Shown here: positions 8,382 to 17,127 of the stretch, in pieces | Position numbering within the stretch: position 1 is the first letter of the stretch | Layout of the letters: the number at the start of each line of letters is the position of its first letter | Assembly: GCA_046861615.1 (NCBI GenBank) | Contig: JBHHUS010000027.1 | Span: forward strand, 1 to 26,706 | Source of the DNA: CAZNUM01 sp046861615 | GTDB lineage: Bacteria > Fidelibacterota > Marinisomatia > Marinisomatales > TCS55 | DNA: 26,706 bases | Direction of reading: 5' to 3' | The notes under the pieces: generated by a model | What the model was told of the DNA's origin: nothing | What the model saw: only the letters and a program-made list of their open reading frames with translations | The model's database searches: none | Made by a program: the position numbers and the translations under genes

Positions 8382-9329
8382 ATGAAATCGTTAACACCAC
8401 TTAAAATCGGGATCATCGGGCTGGGACCGGTGGGGTCCGTTTTGGCCGTCCATTTGAAAGTGGCTGGAATGGAGGTTTTCGGCTGTGATATTGATAAAAA
8501 GAAAATTACAGCAATTCAGAAGCAGGGAATCCGGCTGGTAAATGCTATTCAGCGGCATGAATTTCTCTCTTCTGTTTGCCGCTCCATCCCGGAATTAATG
8601 AAAGATCAGCTTGATCTGGTGGCAATTGCTGTAAAGGCTCCCTATCTTTCTGCAGTCATCAGTCAATTGGAGGAGTGCAAAGGATCGTTTTTTGTTTTAA
8701 GTGCCCAAAATGGGATTGATAATGAACAGGAATTGGCCCGCGTATTTGGCCCGGAGCGCACATTGAGGATGGTTATTAATTATGCCGGGAATATGGTTGA
8801 TCAGTCCACGGTGCAGGTTACCTTTTTCAATCCTCCCAATTATTTAGCGCCCCTGCGATCTGAAGGCCGGGAGCTAGTCAATGCATTAGTAGCCGGGTTG
8901 GATAAAGCCAATCTTGAAACACAAATACCGGAACGCATTAATTATTTTATTTGGGAGAAAGCTATTCTGAATGCCAGTCTGTCCCCGGTTTGTGCGCTTA
9001 CAGGTAAAACCATGCAGGAGGTTATGGACTATTCCACGGGTCGGGAGCTGGTGACAGCAATAATTAAGGAAGGTGTTCAGGTAGCTGCAGCGGCAGGCAT
9101 TGTTTTTCCCGCTGGTTTTGTTTCCCATTGTCTCCACTATTTAGATCAGGGCGGGAATCATCGTCCTTCCATGCTTGTGGATCTGGATCTTCAACGCCCT
9201 ACTGAAATAAATCAATTGAATGGCAAACTGGTGGAATATGGACTTTTGTACGGCATTGAAACACCTATGAATCGAACCGTTACAACGTTAATCAGGCTGT
9301 TAGAACAGGAATATCTCAGTAAAAATTAG
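8382..9329 (+). CDS. Ketopantoate reductase-like (ApbA/PanE family) dehydrogenase
   Basis: The 315-residue protein has an N-terminal Rossmann motif, IGLGPVGS (about 12-19), and the C-terminal helical domain of the ApbA/PanE family. Residues equivalent to the known catalytic and substrate-binding set of E. coli ketopantoate reductase appear present: K193 and N197 in WEKAILNASL, S263 in RPSMLVD and E275 in PTEINQLNG, with the same four- and twelve-residue spacings. It is therefore probably active and reduces a 2-oxo acid, or oxidises a 2-hydroxy acid, with NAD(P)H. The gene sits between the lone HgdB-like subunit (two bases apart) and its presumed activator, not near pantothenate genes. A dedicated 2-hydroxyacid dehydrogenase role is plausible, since some D-2-hydroxyacid dehydrogenases belong to this family. 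That role is inference. Confidence 0.82.
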   Translation: MKSLTPLKIGIIGLGPVGSVLAVHLKVAGMEVFGCDIDKKKITAIQKQGIRLVNAIQRHEFLSSVCRSIPELMKDQLDLVAIAVKAPYLSAVISQLEECKGSFFVLSAQNGIDNEQELARVFGPERTLRMVINYAGNMVDQSTVQVTFFNPPNYLAPLRSEGRELVNALVAGLDKANLETQIPERINYFIWEKAILNASLSPVCALTGKTMQEVMDYSTGRELVTAIIKEGVQVAAAAGIVFPAGFVSHCLHYLDQGGNHRPSMLVDLDLQRPTEINQLNGKLVEYGLLYGIETPMNRTVTTLIRLLEQEYLSKN

Positions 9330-9339
9330 TGATCCGAGA

Positions 9340-10122
9340 ATGAGCATAAATGACAAGAAACAACGGACTTATCTGGGGATTGATCTGGGTTCTTCCTACA
9401 CTAAATTTGTTGTGACCAACGCCAAAGACAAACTTCTTTATCATCATGTTATTCCAACCCTCAGCCGCCGTCGGAAGACCTTTGAAGAAACGTTGAATAC
9501 CATTCATCGACAGTTTGAAATTCATAGTACTTGCACTACGGGATATGGCCGCAGCAGTTTCCAGGCTGATTTACAGAAAACGGAATTGATCTGTGCCGCC
9601 GCCGGTGTATCAGTCCTGCACCCGGTTAATAAATGTATCATTGACATTGGTGGTGAAGATATCAAAATTATTGAATCTGATACGGCCGGTGCTGTGCAGC
9701 ATTTTTATATGAATGATAAATGTTCTTCCGGAACCGGGGCTTTCATTACGGAAATTGCCGAGAAGGCAGAGCTAGATTTTGCAGAAATGAGTGAGTTGGC
9801 GAGAGTCTCCAAATCGGACTTGGTAATGAATAGTTTTTGTACTGTTTTTGCTAAAACAGAGATTCTCGGTTGGAAATTTAACGGCGTTCCCATCGAGGAT
9901 ATGGCCCGGGGGATTTATTTATCCATTGTTAACCGGATTTGTAAAATGCCCGTTCGTAGTGATTTACCGGTTTTTCTCTGCGGCGGTGTTATTGCCTTCC
10001 ACCCCTACTTAAAAGATTTACTGAGTTCTGCTCTGGGCAGTGAAGTTCAGGTGACCAGCCACCCCCAGTACATTGTGGCCTTGGGAGCGGCAGTCCTGGC
10101 TAACCGGAGCGGTTTTAATTAA
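9340..10122 (+). CDS. BadF/HgdC-type activating ATPase, stand-alone
   Basis: The 260-residue ASKHA ATPase resembles activators of 2-hydroxyacyl-CoA dehydratases, which form homodimers bridged by one [4Fe-4S] cluster and inject an electron upon ATP hydrolysis. It starts with YLGIDLGSSYTKFV and has NDKCSSGTGAF (C128) and NSFCTVFAKTEI (C167), with the same 39-residue cysteine spacing as BcrD. Two usually conserved spots differ. The helix normally written EI..H..GA reads ELICAAAGV, with alanine where a histidine is expected. The DIGGQD motif reads DIGGEDIK. It lies ten bases after the ketopantoate-reductase-like gene and likely serves the lone HgdB-like subunit. It is distinct from BcrA and BcrD, which have their own genes upstream. 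The Shine-Dalgarno site is weak. Confidence 0.87.
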   Translation: MSINDKKQRTYLGIDLGSSYTKFVVTNAKDKLLYHHVIPTLSRRRKTFEETLNTIHRQFEIHSTCTTGYGRSSFQADLQKTELICAAAGVSVLHPVNKCIIDIGGEDIKIIESDTAGAVQHFYMNDKCSSGTGAFITEIAEKAELDFAEMSELARVSKSDLVMNSFCTVFAKTEILGWKFNGVPIEDMARGIYLSIVNRICKMPVRSDLPVFLCGGVIAFHPYLKDLLSSALGSEVQVTSHPQYIVALGAAVLANRSGFN

Positions 10123-10142
10123 AACTATTATCGGGGATTAAT

Positions 10143-11399
10143 ATGAGTGACGATCAGTTAAATATTTTTGGAGCTAAATACGAAGGAGTCTTTCTGTTGG
10201 AAGGAGTTCGGACACCCTTCGGCAAGTTTTGCGGCACCCTGGGACACGTTTCTCCCACCGATCTTGGAATCATGGTTGGCCGGGAAGTATTAAAACGGGC
10301 CGGTTTAAGTCCGGACAGAATAGACCACGTTGTTTTTGCTAATATTATTCAGTCCAGTTTTGATGCCATTTATTTACCCCGGCACATCAGTCTTTACTGT
10401 GGCATTCCTCAACAGGTTCCGGCTTTGATGGTACAACGGATTTGTGGTTCCGGTTTTGAAGCAATCATTGCAGCTGCGGAACAGATTCAACTGAATAAGG
10501 CACGGCTGGTTTTGGCTGGTGGGACTGAAAATATGACCCTGGCACCTACTTCGGCCTTTGGAAATCGCCAGGGCTATCGGCTGGGCCAGATTCATTTTGG
10601 TGATATGCTGTGGGAGGGACTGAACGACCCGGCGGTGGATTGCAGTATGGGTTTGACGGCCGAAAACTTGTCTGAACACTACGGCATTTCCCGGGAAGAT
10701 GTGGATGAATTCGCGTCGCAATCCCACCAGTTGGCCTGGAAAGCCTGGGAGGCGGGAATCCTTTCAACTGAAATTGTCCCGGTCAATTCGGGAACCCATG
10801 AAGGGGAGGGGCTTCAAATCAGGAAATTCAGAACTACGCCCTCTCGGGCCGTTCTTGATCGAGATGAAAATGTTCGTGAAACCAATCAGGATCAACTGGC
10901 AGGACTTAAACCAGCCTTTAAAAGGGAGGGTGTTCAGACTGCCGGTAATTCCAGCGGAATTGTGGACGGAGCCGCCGCGGTAATCGTTGCGGCTAAGGAG
11001 ACATTGAATTCCATTCAAACTAAGCCATTAGCGAGAATAGTGGCTTCCGCTTCCGCCGGTGTAGACCCCACCATAATGGGTATCGGACCGGTTCCGGCAA
11101 TCCAGGCGGTTCTGAAGATGACCGGATTAACGATCGCTGATATTGATTTATTCGAAATTAATGAAGCCTTCGGCGCTCAAATTGTCGCTGTAGAGCGGGA
11201 ACTGAACCTGCCCCGGGAAAAACTGAATGTGAACGGTGGTGCCATTGCCATCGGGCATCCCCTGGCTGCCACCGGTATACGGTTGACCCATACGCTGGCG
11301 CTGGAATTAAAACGGCGGAAAAGACGTTATGGAATTGCTTCGGCCTGTATCGGCGGAGGGCAGGGAACGGCAGTGTTGATTGAAAATGTGACTCAGTGA
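10143..11399 (+). CDS. Thiolase (acetyl-CoA acyltransferase), candidate 3-oxopimelyl-CoA thiolase
   Basis: The 418-residue thiolase has the nucleophilic cysteine in QRICGSGFEA (C101), the NEAFGAQ segment, NVNGGAIAIGHPLAATG with H372, and the second catalytic cysteine in ASACIGGGQG (C402). It carries out CoA-dependent cleavage of a 3-oxoacyl-CoA or the reverse condensation. In this cluster the natural reaction is 3-oxopimelyl-CoA to glutaryl-CoA plus acetyl-CoA after ring opening, although acetoacetyl-CoA cleavage is equally possible; a second thiolase lies at 17128. An N-terminal extension of about 14 residues precedes the usual start. The gene begins 20 bases after the activator ATPase gene and its last codons overlap the GTG start of the dehydrogenase. 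Confidence 0.88.
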   Translation: MSDDQLNIFGAKYEGVFLLEGVRTPFGKFCGTLGHVSPTDLGIMVGREVLKRAGLSPDRIDHVVFANIIQSSFDAIYLPRHISLYCGIPQQVPALMVQRICGSGFEAIIAAAEQIQLNKARLVLAGGTENMTLAPTSAFGNRQGYRLGQIHFGDMLWEGLNDPAVDCSMGLTAENLSEHYGISREDVDEFASQSHQLAWKAWEAGILSTEIVPVNSGTHEGEGLQIRKFRTTPSRAVLDRDENVRETNQDQLAGLKPAFKREGVQTAGNSSGIVDGAAAVIVAAKETLNSIQTKPLARIVASASAGVDPTIMGIGPVPAIQAVLKMTGLTIADIDLFEINEAFGAQIVAVERELNLPREKLNVNGGAIAIGHPLAATGIRLTHTLALELKRRKRRYGIASACIGGGQGTAVLIENVTQ

Positions 11400-12469
11400 A
11401 TCCGATGAATAGAATTCCCGAAATAAAAGCCTATCAAATGACCGGGAAGGATCGGCCCCTGGATCTGGTGTCATTCCCCATACCTGAAATAAATCCCGGT
11501 CATGCCCTGGTGAAAGTGGCCGGTTGCGGTGTCTGCCATACGGATTTAAGTTTCTGGCATTATGGTGTTCCAACCCGCCATGAACTGCCCTTGGTATTGG
11601 GACATGAAATCAGCGGCTATGTGGTGGAAGGGCCTGATGAATTAAAGGGACAACCGGTAGTTGTGCCGGCAGTCCTGCCCTGCGGCGAATGTGAACTTTG
11701 CCGTCAGGGTAGAAGCAATATTTGCCAGCGTCAACAAATGCCCGGGAATGATTTCCACGGTGGTTTTGCTTCCCATGTGGTTGTCCCGGTACAGTTCTTA
11801 ATTCCTTTATCCGATTCACTGCTGGCCGACCATTCCCTGGAAGAATTGGCAGTAGTGGCTGATGCAGTTTCTACGCCTTACCAGGCGATTGTGAAGAGTG
11901 GACTTCAAAAAGATGAATTTGCCATTATTATCGGTGTCGGTGGTATTGGGTTGTACGCGGTTCAGATAGCCAGACATTTTAAGGGCAAAGTCCTGGCGGT
12001 GGACATTGACCAGGATAAACTGGACCGTTTAAAACAATTTCCGGGAGTTAAAACTCTGAACATTAAGGGACTGGATATAAAAACAATTAAATCGAGGATA
12101 AAAGCGCTGGCCAAAGAAGGGGCTGTTTCCCGTTACAATTGGAAAATATTTGAAATGTCAGGGACCAAGCCTGGTCAGGAATTAGGTTATGCGCTTCTTA
12201 ACATTGCCGGAACACTGTCAATTGTTGGTTTCACGCTGGAAAAATTGGAATTACGGCTGAGCAATCTCATGGCCTTTGATGCCCAGGTAATCGGTACCTG
12301 GGGCTGCAAGCCGGAGTTGTACCCCCAGGTATTGAAATTGATTGAAGACCGACAATTGGAGCTAACCACTTTTACTGACATTCGCCCCCTTTCCCAGATT
12401 AATACTGTTTTTCAGCAATTGTTAAAACACCAATTACAACGCCGGCCGGTGCTGGTACCGGATTTTTAA
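11396..12469 (+). CDS. had: 6-hydroxycyclohex-1-ene-1-carbonyl-CoA dehydrogenase (Had/BzdX type)
   Basis: This zinc-dependent medium-chain dehydrogenase oxidises 6-hydroxycyclohex-1-ene-1-carbonyl-CoA to the 6-oxo compound with NAD+, the third step after ring reduction. Visible features are VAGCGVCHTD (catalytic Zn cysteine C47), LGHE (H70, E71), the four structural-zinc cysteines in CGECELCRQGRSNIC (C96, C99, C102, C110) and the Rossmann motif GVGGIG (180-185). The QQMPGNDFHGGFASHVVVP segment is typical of the Had branch as I remember it. Assignment is strengthened by the ring-opening hydrolase gene immediately downstream. A GTG at 11396 overlapping the thiolase stop is given as the start; the ATG at 11405, three codons later, is a reasonable alternative. 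Confidence 0.88.
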   Translation: MNPMNRIPEIKAYQMTGKDRPLDLVSFPIPEINPGHALVKVAGCGVCHTDLSFWHYGVPTRHELPLVLGHEISGYVVEGPDELKGQPVVVPAVLPCGECELCRQGRSNICQRQQMPGNDFHGGFASHVVVPVQFLIPLSDSLLADHSLEELAVVADAVSTPYQAIVKSGLQKDEFAIIIGVGGIGLYAVQIARHFKGKVLAVDIDQDKLDRLKQFPGVKTLNIKGLDIKTIKSRIKALAKEGAVSRYNWKIFEMSGTKPGQELGYALLNIAGTLSIVGFTLEKLELRLSNLMAFDAQVIGTWGCKPELYPQVLKLIEDRQLELTTFTDIRPLSQINTVFQQLLKHQLQRRPVLVPDF

Positions 12470-12492
12470 ATTACAAGCAGAGGACTTTCATC

Positions 12493-13578
12493 ATGAAACA
12501 AGATCTTGTAGACCATAATCTAATCCAGACTGAATATAAATCGATCCTTTACGAGTTACGACCCTGCCTGGATCAAAAGGGAGATCCAGTACCAGAGCTG
12601 TACAACGCCTGGATCTTTTTAAATAATCCTGAGCAGTACAACTCCTACACCACGGCAGCCGTGAAAGAAATTATTCTGGCCTTTCGCCAGGCTTCAAATG
12701 ACCGGCGGGTCGTGGCGGTCGTTTTTACTGCTGTGGGTAACCGGGCCTTTTGCACCGGGGGTAACACTAAGGAATATGCTGAATATTACGCCGGTCGTCC
12801 ACTGGAGTATAAGCAGTACATGCGCTTGTTCAATGATATGATCACAGCCATTTTACACTGTGATAAAGCGGTTATTTGCCGGGTAAACGGCATGCGGATC
12901 GCCGGAGGGCAGGAGCTTGGAATGGCTTGTGATTTTTCTGTAGCCAGTGATTTGGCTGTTTTCGGTCAGGCCGGACCCAAACACGGCAGCGCCCCCGATG
13001 GTGGCAGTACTGATTTTCTGCACCTTTATGTGGGGATTGAACGAGCCATGCAAAGTTGTACTCTCTGTGAAATGTGGAGTGCTTACGAAGCTGAAAATTT
13101 TGGTCTCATTACCAAAGCGGTACCAGTGTTAAAAGTCGGCCAGGAGATCGTACGGAATCCACTGGTGATTACCGATCGGTGGCTGGATTCCAGCGGTGGG
13201 CGGGTGTACGGTCGTCGAAAAACAGGAACAGAGTTGGAAGAGGGTAAAAGTATCCTCAAAGAAGGAATTATTGATCTGTCGCCTCTGGACGAGGAAGTCA
13301 ATACGCTGGCCACTAAATTACTTTATACCATGCCCGACTGTACCAACAAGACCCTTAACAGCCTCCGGAAGAAAAAACTGGAACACTGGGACCGAAACCA
13401 GCAATCAAACCGGGATTGGCTGGCCCTGAATATGATGACGGAGGCCAAAGCAGGTTTCCGGGCTTTTAATGAAGGACCCAAAGGGAACCGGGAAGTGGAT
13501 TTCATCCGGTTACGGCAAATGCTGGCAGCGGGTCACCCCTGGGACGATGAACTGCTGGAAGCGATTCTTCCACGCTGA
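12493..13578 (+). CDS. bamA: 6-oxocyclohex-1-ene-1-carbonyl-CoA hydrolase (BamA/Oah)
   Basis: This crotonase-family enzyme adds two waters and opens the ring of 6-oxocyclohex-1-ene-1-carbonyl-CoA to give 3-hydroxypimelyl-CoA, the hallmark step of anaerobic benzoyl-CoA degradation. The 361-residue protein carries the diagnostic stretch CRVNGMRIAGGQELGMACDF, the segment exploited as a functional marker for aromatic degraders. It also has AFCTGGNTKEYAEYY and GQAGPKHGSAPDGGSTDF. Length is close to the 370-380 residues usual for BamA/Oah. The gene follows the Had gene by 23 bases with AGAGGAC upstream of its ATG and precedes the diene hydratase gene. The Thauera oah and Azoarcus bzdY products are the named relatives. 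Confidence 0.95.
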   Translation: MKQDLVDHNLIQTEYKSILYELRPCLDQKGDPVPELYNAWIFLNNPEQYNSYTTAAVKEIILAFRQASNDRRVVAVVFTAVGNRAFCTGGNTKEYAEYYAGRPLEYKQYMRLFNDMITAILHCDKAVICRVNGMRIAGGQELGMACDFSVASDLAVFGQAGPKHGSAPDGGSTDFLHLYVGIERAMQSCTLCEMWSAYEAENFGLITKAVPVLKVGQEIVRNPLVITDRWLDSSGGRVYGRRKTGTELEEGKSILKEGIIDLSPLDEEVNTLATKLLYTMPDCTNKTLNSLRKKKLEHWDRNQQSNRDWLALNMMTEAKAGFRAFNEGPKGNREVDFIRLRQMLAAGHPWDDELLEAILPR

Positions 13579-13600
13579 ACAAGAATAAATGGAAGTTTAA

Positions 13601-14380
13601 ATGATGACAGAAAAAGTTGGATTTAATTCGTTTCACGGGGGACAGGTTATCTGCCTGACGCTTCAAGCAGCTCCGGGGAATATTCTGGATCGTGCCATGA
13701 TGGAGCAGCTCCAGCAGCGCCTCTATTCCCTGAAGGACAATAGCTGTGTAAAGTTGATCCAGTTTACCGGTAATGGCGATCATTTTTCATTTGGCGCCAA
13801 CGTCCGGGAACATACCCGGACTCAAGTAGGAGCAATGTTGAAACAGTTCCATCAATTGTTCTATACCCTGATGGATTTATCCATTCCCACCGCAGCTTTA
13901 ATTTCCGGTCAATGCCTGGGTGGTGGATTAGAACTGGCACTAGCGTGTGATTTTTTATTTGCCGATTCCACTGCCAGGCTGGGTCAACCGGAAATTAATC
14001 TGGGGGTTTTTCCACCACCGGCATCCTTATTGCTGCCCATTAAAATCGGTCAGCCCCGGGCCAGTGATCTTTTACTGACCGGTCGGACGATTACGGCCGA
14101 AGAGGGACAGGCTGTGGGTCTGGTGACTGAACTATTCGATGATCGGGATGCAATGGAGGCGGGAGTGGATCAATGGTTTATCAAATATTTTCGGCCAAAA
14201 AGTACCAGTTCTCTACGCCATGCCCTGCAAGCAGCCCGATGGCAATTAAATCAAACACTGCGGGAAGAGCTGCCCCGTATTGAACAATATTATCTTGAAA
14301 AACTTATGACCTCCCACGATGCCAATGAAGGGATTGAAGCTTTTTTAGAACACCGGGATCCAAAATGGGAGGACTGCTGA
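13601..14380 (+). CDS. dch: Cyclohexa-1,5-diene-1-carbonyl-CoA hydratase (Dch/BzdW type)
   Basis: This crotonase-fold hydratase adds water to the diene product of benzoyl-CoA reductase, giving 6-hydroxycyclohex-1-ene-1-carbonyl-CoA. The 259-residue protein has SGQCLGGGLELALACDF and LGQPEINLGVFPPPAS. The two glutamates at crotonase catalytic positions (E111 and E131, 20 apart) are both present. The GQPEI.LGVF.P.AS motif is what I associate with Dch rather than ordinary enoyl-CoA hydratases. GGAAG lies about five bases before the double ATG at 13601, so initiation at either Met is possible. The stop overlaps the next gene by one base. With Had and BamA it completes the three-step conversion to 3-hydroxypimelyl-CoA. 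Confidence 0.88.
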   Translation: MMTEKVGFNSFHGGQVICLTLQAAPGNILDRAMMEQLQQRLYSLKDNSCVKLIQFTGNGDHFSFGANVREHTRTQVGAMLKQFHQLFYTLMDLSIPTAALISGQCLGGGLELALACDFLFADSTARLGQPEINLGVFPPPASLLLPIKIGQPRASDLLLTGRTITAEEGQAVGLVTELFDDRDAMEAGVDQWFIKYFRPKSTSSLRHALQAARWQLNQTLREELPRIEQYYLEKLMTSHDANEGIEAFLEHRDPKWEDC

Positions 14381-16362
14381 TGAAAATCATTAATACAGTG
14401 GGAATCGTTGGAGCGGGCACGATGGGTTCCGCCCTGGCTCAGAAATTCGCAATGGAGGGTATGAATGTGGTCCTGGTGGACCGGGAAAACTCATTTCTGG
14501 AACGGGGCTTGGGGTTAATTCGCTCTACGCTGGCAGAAGGAGTACAGCGGCGCCTGTTCCGGGAAACGGATATTCCGCGGATATTGGAGCGGATATCGAC
14601 TTCAACAGAAGTGGAAAAACTTATCCCTTGTCAACTGGTGATTGAAGCAGTATTCGAAGATTTAACGGTGAAAACTGAACTGTTTTCCCGCCTGGGTTCC
14701 TGCCTGAAACCGGAGACGATCCTGACCACTAATACTTCTTCTTTTTCCGTAGATGAATTGAGTTCAGCATGTGCTCATCCGGAATATTTTCTGGGATTGC
14801 ATTTTTTCTATCACGCCGCTAAAAACAGGTTGGTGGAAATCGTGCGGAGTCCCCGAACACAACCGCAAGTATTTGAACATGTATTCTGGTTCCTTCAGCG
14901 CTGCGGTAAGGATCCCATCATCTGTCGGGATGCCCACGGATTTGTAGTCAATCGATTCTTTGTCCCCTGGTTAAATGAAGCGGTACGGCTGTTGGAAGAA
15001 GGTCTGGCGTCTCCGGCGGGGATTGACCGGGTGGCCTGTCAAGCGTTTGGGTGCGGAATGGGTCCCTTTGCCCTGATGAATGCCACTGGTGTGCCGATTG
15101 CCTACCATGCTGCCTGCACCCTGGGGGAAAAATTCGGACCGTTTTATGATCCGGCACGGCGATTACTTAAGCAAATGGAACTTAATCAACCCTGGGAATT
15201 GGGAATGGAAGATTCTCTGACTGCTGAGACGGAGAAATTGATTCAGGAGCGCCTTGTGGGAACGGTGTTGTTTGTCTGTGGTCAATTACTGGATGAAGAG
15301 GTCTGTAAAGCTGGTGAAATTCACCGGGGGGCGGCCATTGGGTTACGGTGGCGGAAAACACCTTTATTCCTGTATCAAAAACTGGGCCGGAAAGCAGCGC
15401 TTCAATTGGTTGGTTCCCTGGCAAAACAGTGGTCGATTCCGGTGCCGGAAGCATTGACATCGGTTTCCTGGCAACCGGATTACATTCAAATTGAAACCTA
15501 CGGTACTACCGGCGTTCTGGTTCTAAACCGCCCAGAGGGATTGAATGCCCTGAACCCTGAATTGCTTTCCCAGTTGGAGACAACTTTTACTCAATTGGAA
15601 CAGGACCCCGCGGTTGAAACCATTGTTCTGTTAGGTCGTGGGAAGGCCTTCATGGCCGGAGCTGACATCCGGTTTTTCATCACTCGAATCAAGGGAAGAC
15701 GACTCGATGAAATTGTAAATTTTACTACCCGGGGACAGAAACTATTCCAGCGTATTGACGACTGTAAAAAGCAGGTAATCGCAGTAGTGAATGGTCTGGC
15801 CTTTGGGGGCGGATTGGAACTGGCTCTTACGGCGGATAAAATTGTGGTGGTGGATAAGGCCCGGTTGGCCTTCCCCGAAACCGGTATTGGCATTTACCCC
15901 GGATTGGGCGGGACTCAGCGTACCGTTCAGCGGGTGGGAAAAGGATTAGCCAAATACCTTATTTTTACCGGGCGACCTCTGAATGCCCGGAGTGCACTGG
16001 CCACCGGCCTAGTCGATCAGGTGATTCCCTGGGAAGCCATTCCGGAACTGCTTGCTGATCCCACCAGTGTGAAATCGGAGCGTCCGTCATTATCCAGGGA
16101 CTGGCTGGACATTCAGGAGTTTTTTGATTGTAATTCAGTATACCAATTGTTATCCGACACTTTTCCATCGGATCGGGACTTATTAATGAAGTCGGTTCGC
16201 AGCAAGGCTCCCCGGGCTCTGGAGATCGCAGAACGATTGATTGAAGCCCAGGCCGGCCCTACATCTGAACTGGAATTCCTGCAGGAAATCTTTTCTACCA
16301 AGGATGCGTTGGTTGGACTGGAGAGTGTGGGTAAGACCAAACCACAATTTACAGGAGTCTGA
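14380..16362 (+). CDS. 3-hydroxyacyl-CoA dehydrogenase / enoyl-CoA hydratase fusion
   Basis: This is a 660-residue bifunctional beta-oxidation enzyme with the dehydrogenase first and the hydratase last. The N-terminal NAD domain has VGIVGAGTMGSA (about 8-19). The catalytic His/Glu pair fits GLHFF (H141) and LVEIV (E153), twelve residues apart. The usual HFFNP motif reads HFFYHA here. Dehydrogenase C-terminal helices run to about 360. The hydratase domain starts near 375 and has AGADIRFF, GGGLELAL (E480) and FPETGIGIYPGLGGTQR (E500), so both crotonase glutamates are kept. I place the start at 14380, one base into the dch stop and seven bases after GGGAGGA. An ATG at 14365 would put that site inside the gene. 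Likely substrates are 3-hydroxypimelyl-CoA and, later, crotonyl- and 3-hydroxybutyryl-CoA (inference). Confidence 0.87.
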   Translation: MKIINTVGIVGAGTMGSALAQKFAMEGMNVVLVDRENSFLERGLGLIRSTLAEGVQRRLFRETDIPRILERISTSTEVEKLIPCQLVIEAVFEDLTVKTELFSRLGSCLKPETILTTNTSSFSVDELSSACAHPEYFLGLHFFYHAAKNRLVEIVRSPRTQPQVFEHVFWFLQRCGKDPIICRDAHGFVVNRFFVPWLNEAVRLLEEGLASPAGIDRVACQAFGCGMGPFALMNATGVPIAYHAACTLGEKFGPFYDPARRLLKQMELNQPWELGMEDSLTAETEKLIQERLVGTVLFVCGQLLDEEVCKAGEIHRGAAIGLRWRKTPLFLYQKLGRKAALQLVGSLAKQWSIPVPEALTSVSWQPDYIQIETYGTTGVLVLNRPEGLNALNPELLSQLETTFTQLEQDPAVETIVLLGRGKAFMAGADIRFFITRIKGRRLDEIVNFTTRGQKLFQRIDDCKKQVIAVVNGLAFGGGLELALTADKIVVVDKARLAFPETGIGIYPGLGGTQRTVQRVGKGLAKYLIFTGRPLNARSALATGLVDQVIPWEAIPELLADPTSVKSERPSLSRDWLDIQEFFDCNSVYQLLSDTFPSDRDLLMKSVRSKAPRALEIAERLIEAQAGPTSELEFLQEIFSTKDALVGLESVGKTKPQFTGV

Positions 16363-17100
16363 ATGAATTTTAACCAAAAGGTAGTAGTCCTCACAGGTGG
16401 GGGACGAGGAATCGGCTATACGATCGCTGAATATTTTCTGGCGGCCGGTGCGATCGTACATATCCTGGATTGCGAATTCCCCTCTGATTTCGTTTTAAAA
16501 GACGATCTTAACGTTTTCAGTTTTACCGGAGACGTCAGTTCGGCGGTCGATGTAAAGAAATTTATCAGGTCTGTCATAGAGAAATCCGGCCGGATTGATG
16601 TCCTGGTGAACAATGCCGGTATTTTCCGGGATCATGTGATTTGGAAAATGTCCGAGGAGGATTTTGACACGGTTCTAGCGGTTAATCTGAAAGGCCCCTG
16701 GCTGCTCTGCCGGGAAGCGGCTAAGATTATGCGGAAGCAGGGTTCCGGACGGATTATCAATCTCACTTCCAGGGCCTGGCTGGGAAATTTCGGGCAGTCC
16801 AACTATGCCGCTTCCAAAGGCGGTTTGGTGAGTTTAACCCGGGTTCTGGCTTTGGAACTGGCTTCCGCCCAGGTGACAGTTAATGCCGTTGCTCCTGGAC
16901 TAATCGACACTCCATTAACACGCAGCTTGCCCCCGGAAACCTGGAAAAAACTGGAGGAAGCCCAGCCGGGTAAGAAGGCCGGTACCCCGGATGATGTAGC
17001 AACCGCGGTTTTATTTTTAGCATCGTCTGAAGCCCGATTCATCACCGGTCAGGTGATTTACGTGGATGGTGGAAAACACGTTGGGGCTGACCTGAGTTGA
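16363..17100 (+). CDS. Short-chain dehydrogenase/reductase (FabG/BadH-like)
   Basis: This classical SDR of 245 residues has TGGGRGIG (11-18), NNAG (83-86), catalytic S136, Y148 and K152 in the YAASK motif, and the C-terminal FITGQVIYVDGG. The acidic residue D36 at the end of the second strand (HILDCE) favours NAD(H) over NADP(H). It starts directly after the fusion gene's stop, with AGGAG about seven bases upstream. Candidate roles are 3-hydroxypimelyl-CoA dehydrogenase, a BadH-type 2-hydroxycyclohexanecarboxyl-CoA dehydrogenase, or another hydroxyacyl-CoA oxidation. Sequence alone does not separate these, and the fusion protein upstream offers a competing dehydrogenase. Confidence 0.85.
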   Translation: MNFNQKVVVLTGGGRGIGYTIAEYFLAAGAIVHILDCEFPSDFVLKDDLNVFSFTGDVSSAVDVKKFIRSVIEKSGRIDVLVNNAGIFRDHVIWKMSEEDFDTVLAVNLKGPWLLCREAAKIMRKQGSGRIINLTSRAWLGNFGQSNYAASKGGLVSLTRVLALELASAQVTVNAVAPGLIDTPLTRSLPPETWKKLEEAQPGKKAGTPDDVATAVLFLASSEARFITGQVIYVDGGKHVGADLS

Positions 17101-17127
17101 AGCTTAACCAGATCTTTATTACTGTCG

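Noticed and set aside
10374..11018. Several overlapping frames within the first thiolase gene
   Set aside because: The thiolase has all catalytic motifs in one uninterrupted frame; the others encode low-complexity, arginine- and proline-rich strings typical of antisense translation.
14365..14379. ATG at 14365 as the start of the dehydrogenase/hydratase fusion
   Set aside because: It would bury the strong GGGAGGA site inside the gene and add five residues lacking family character; the ATG at 14380 is correctly spaced and overlaps the dch stop.
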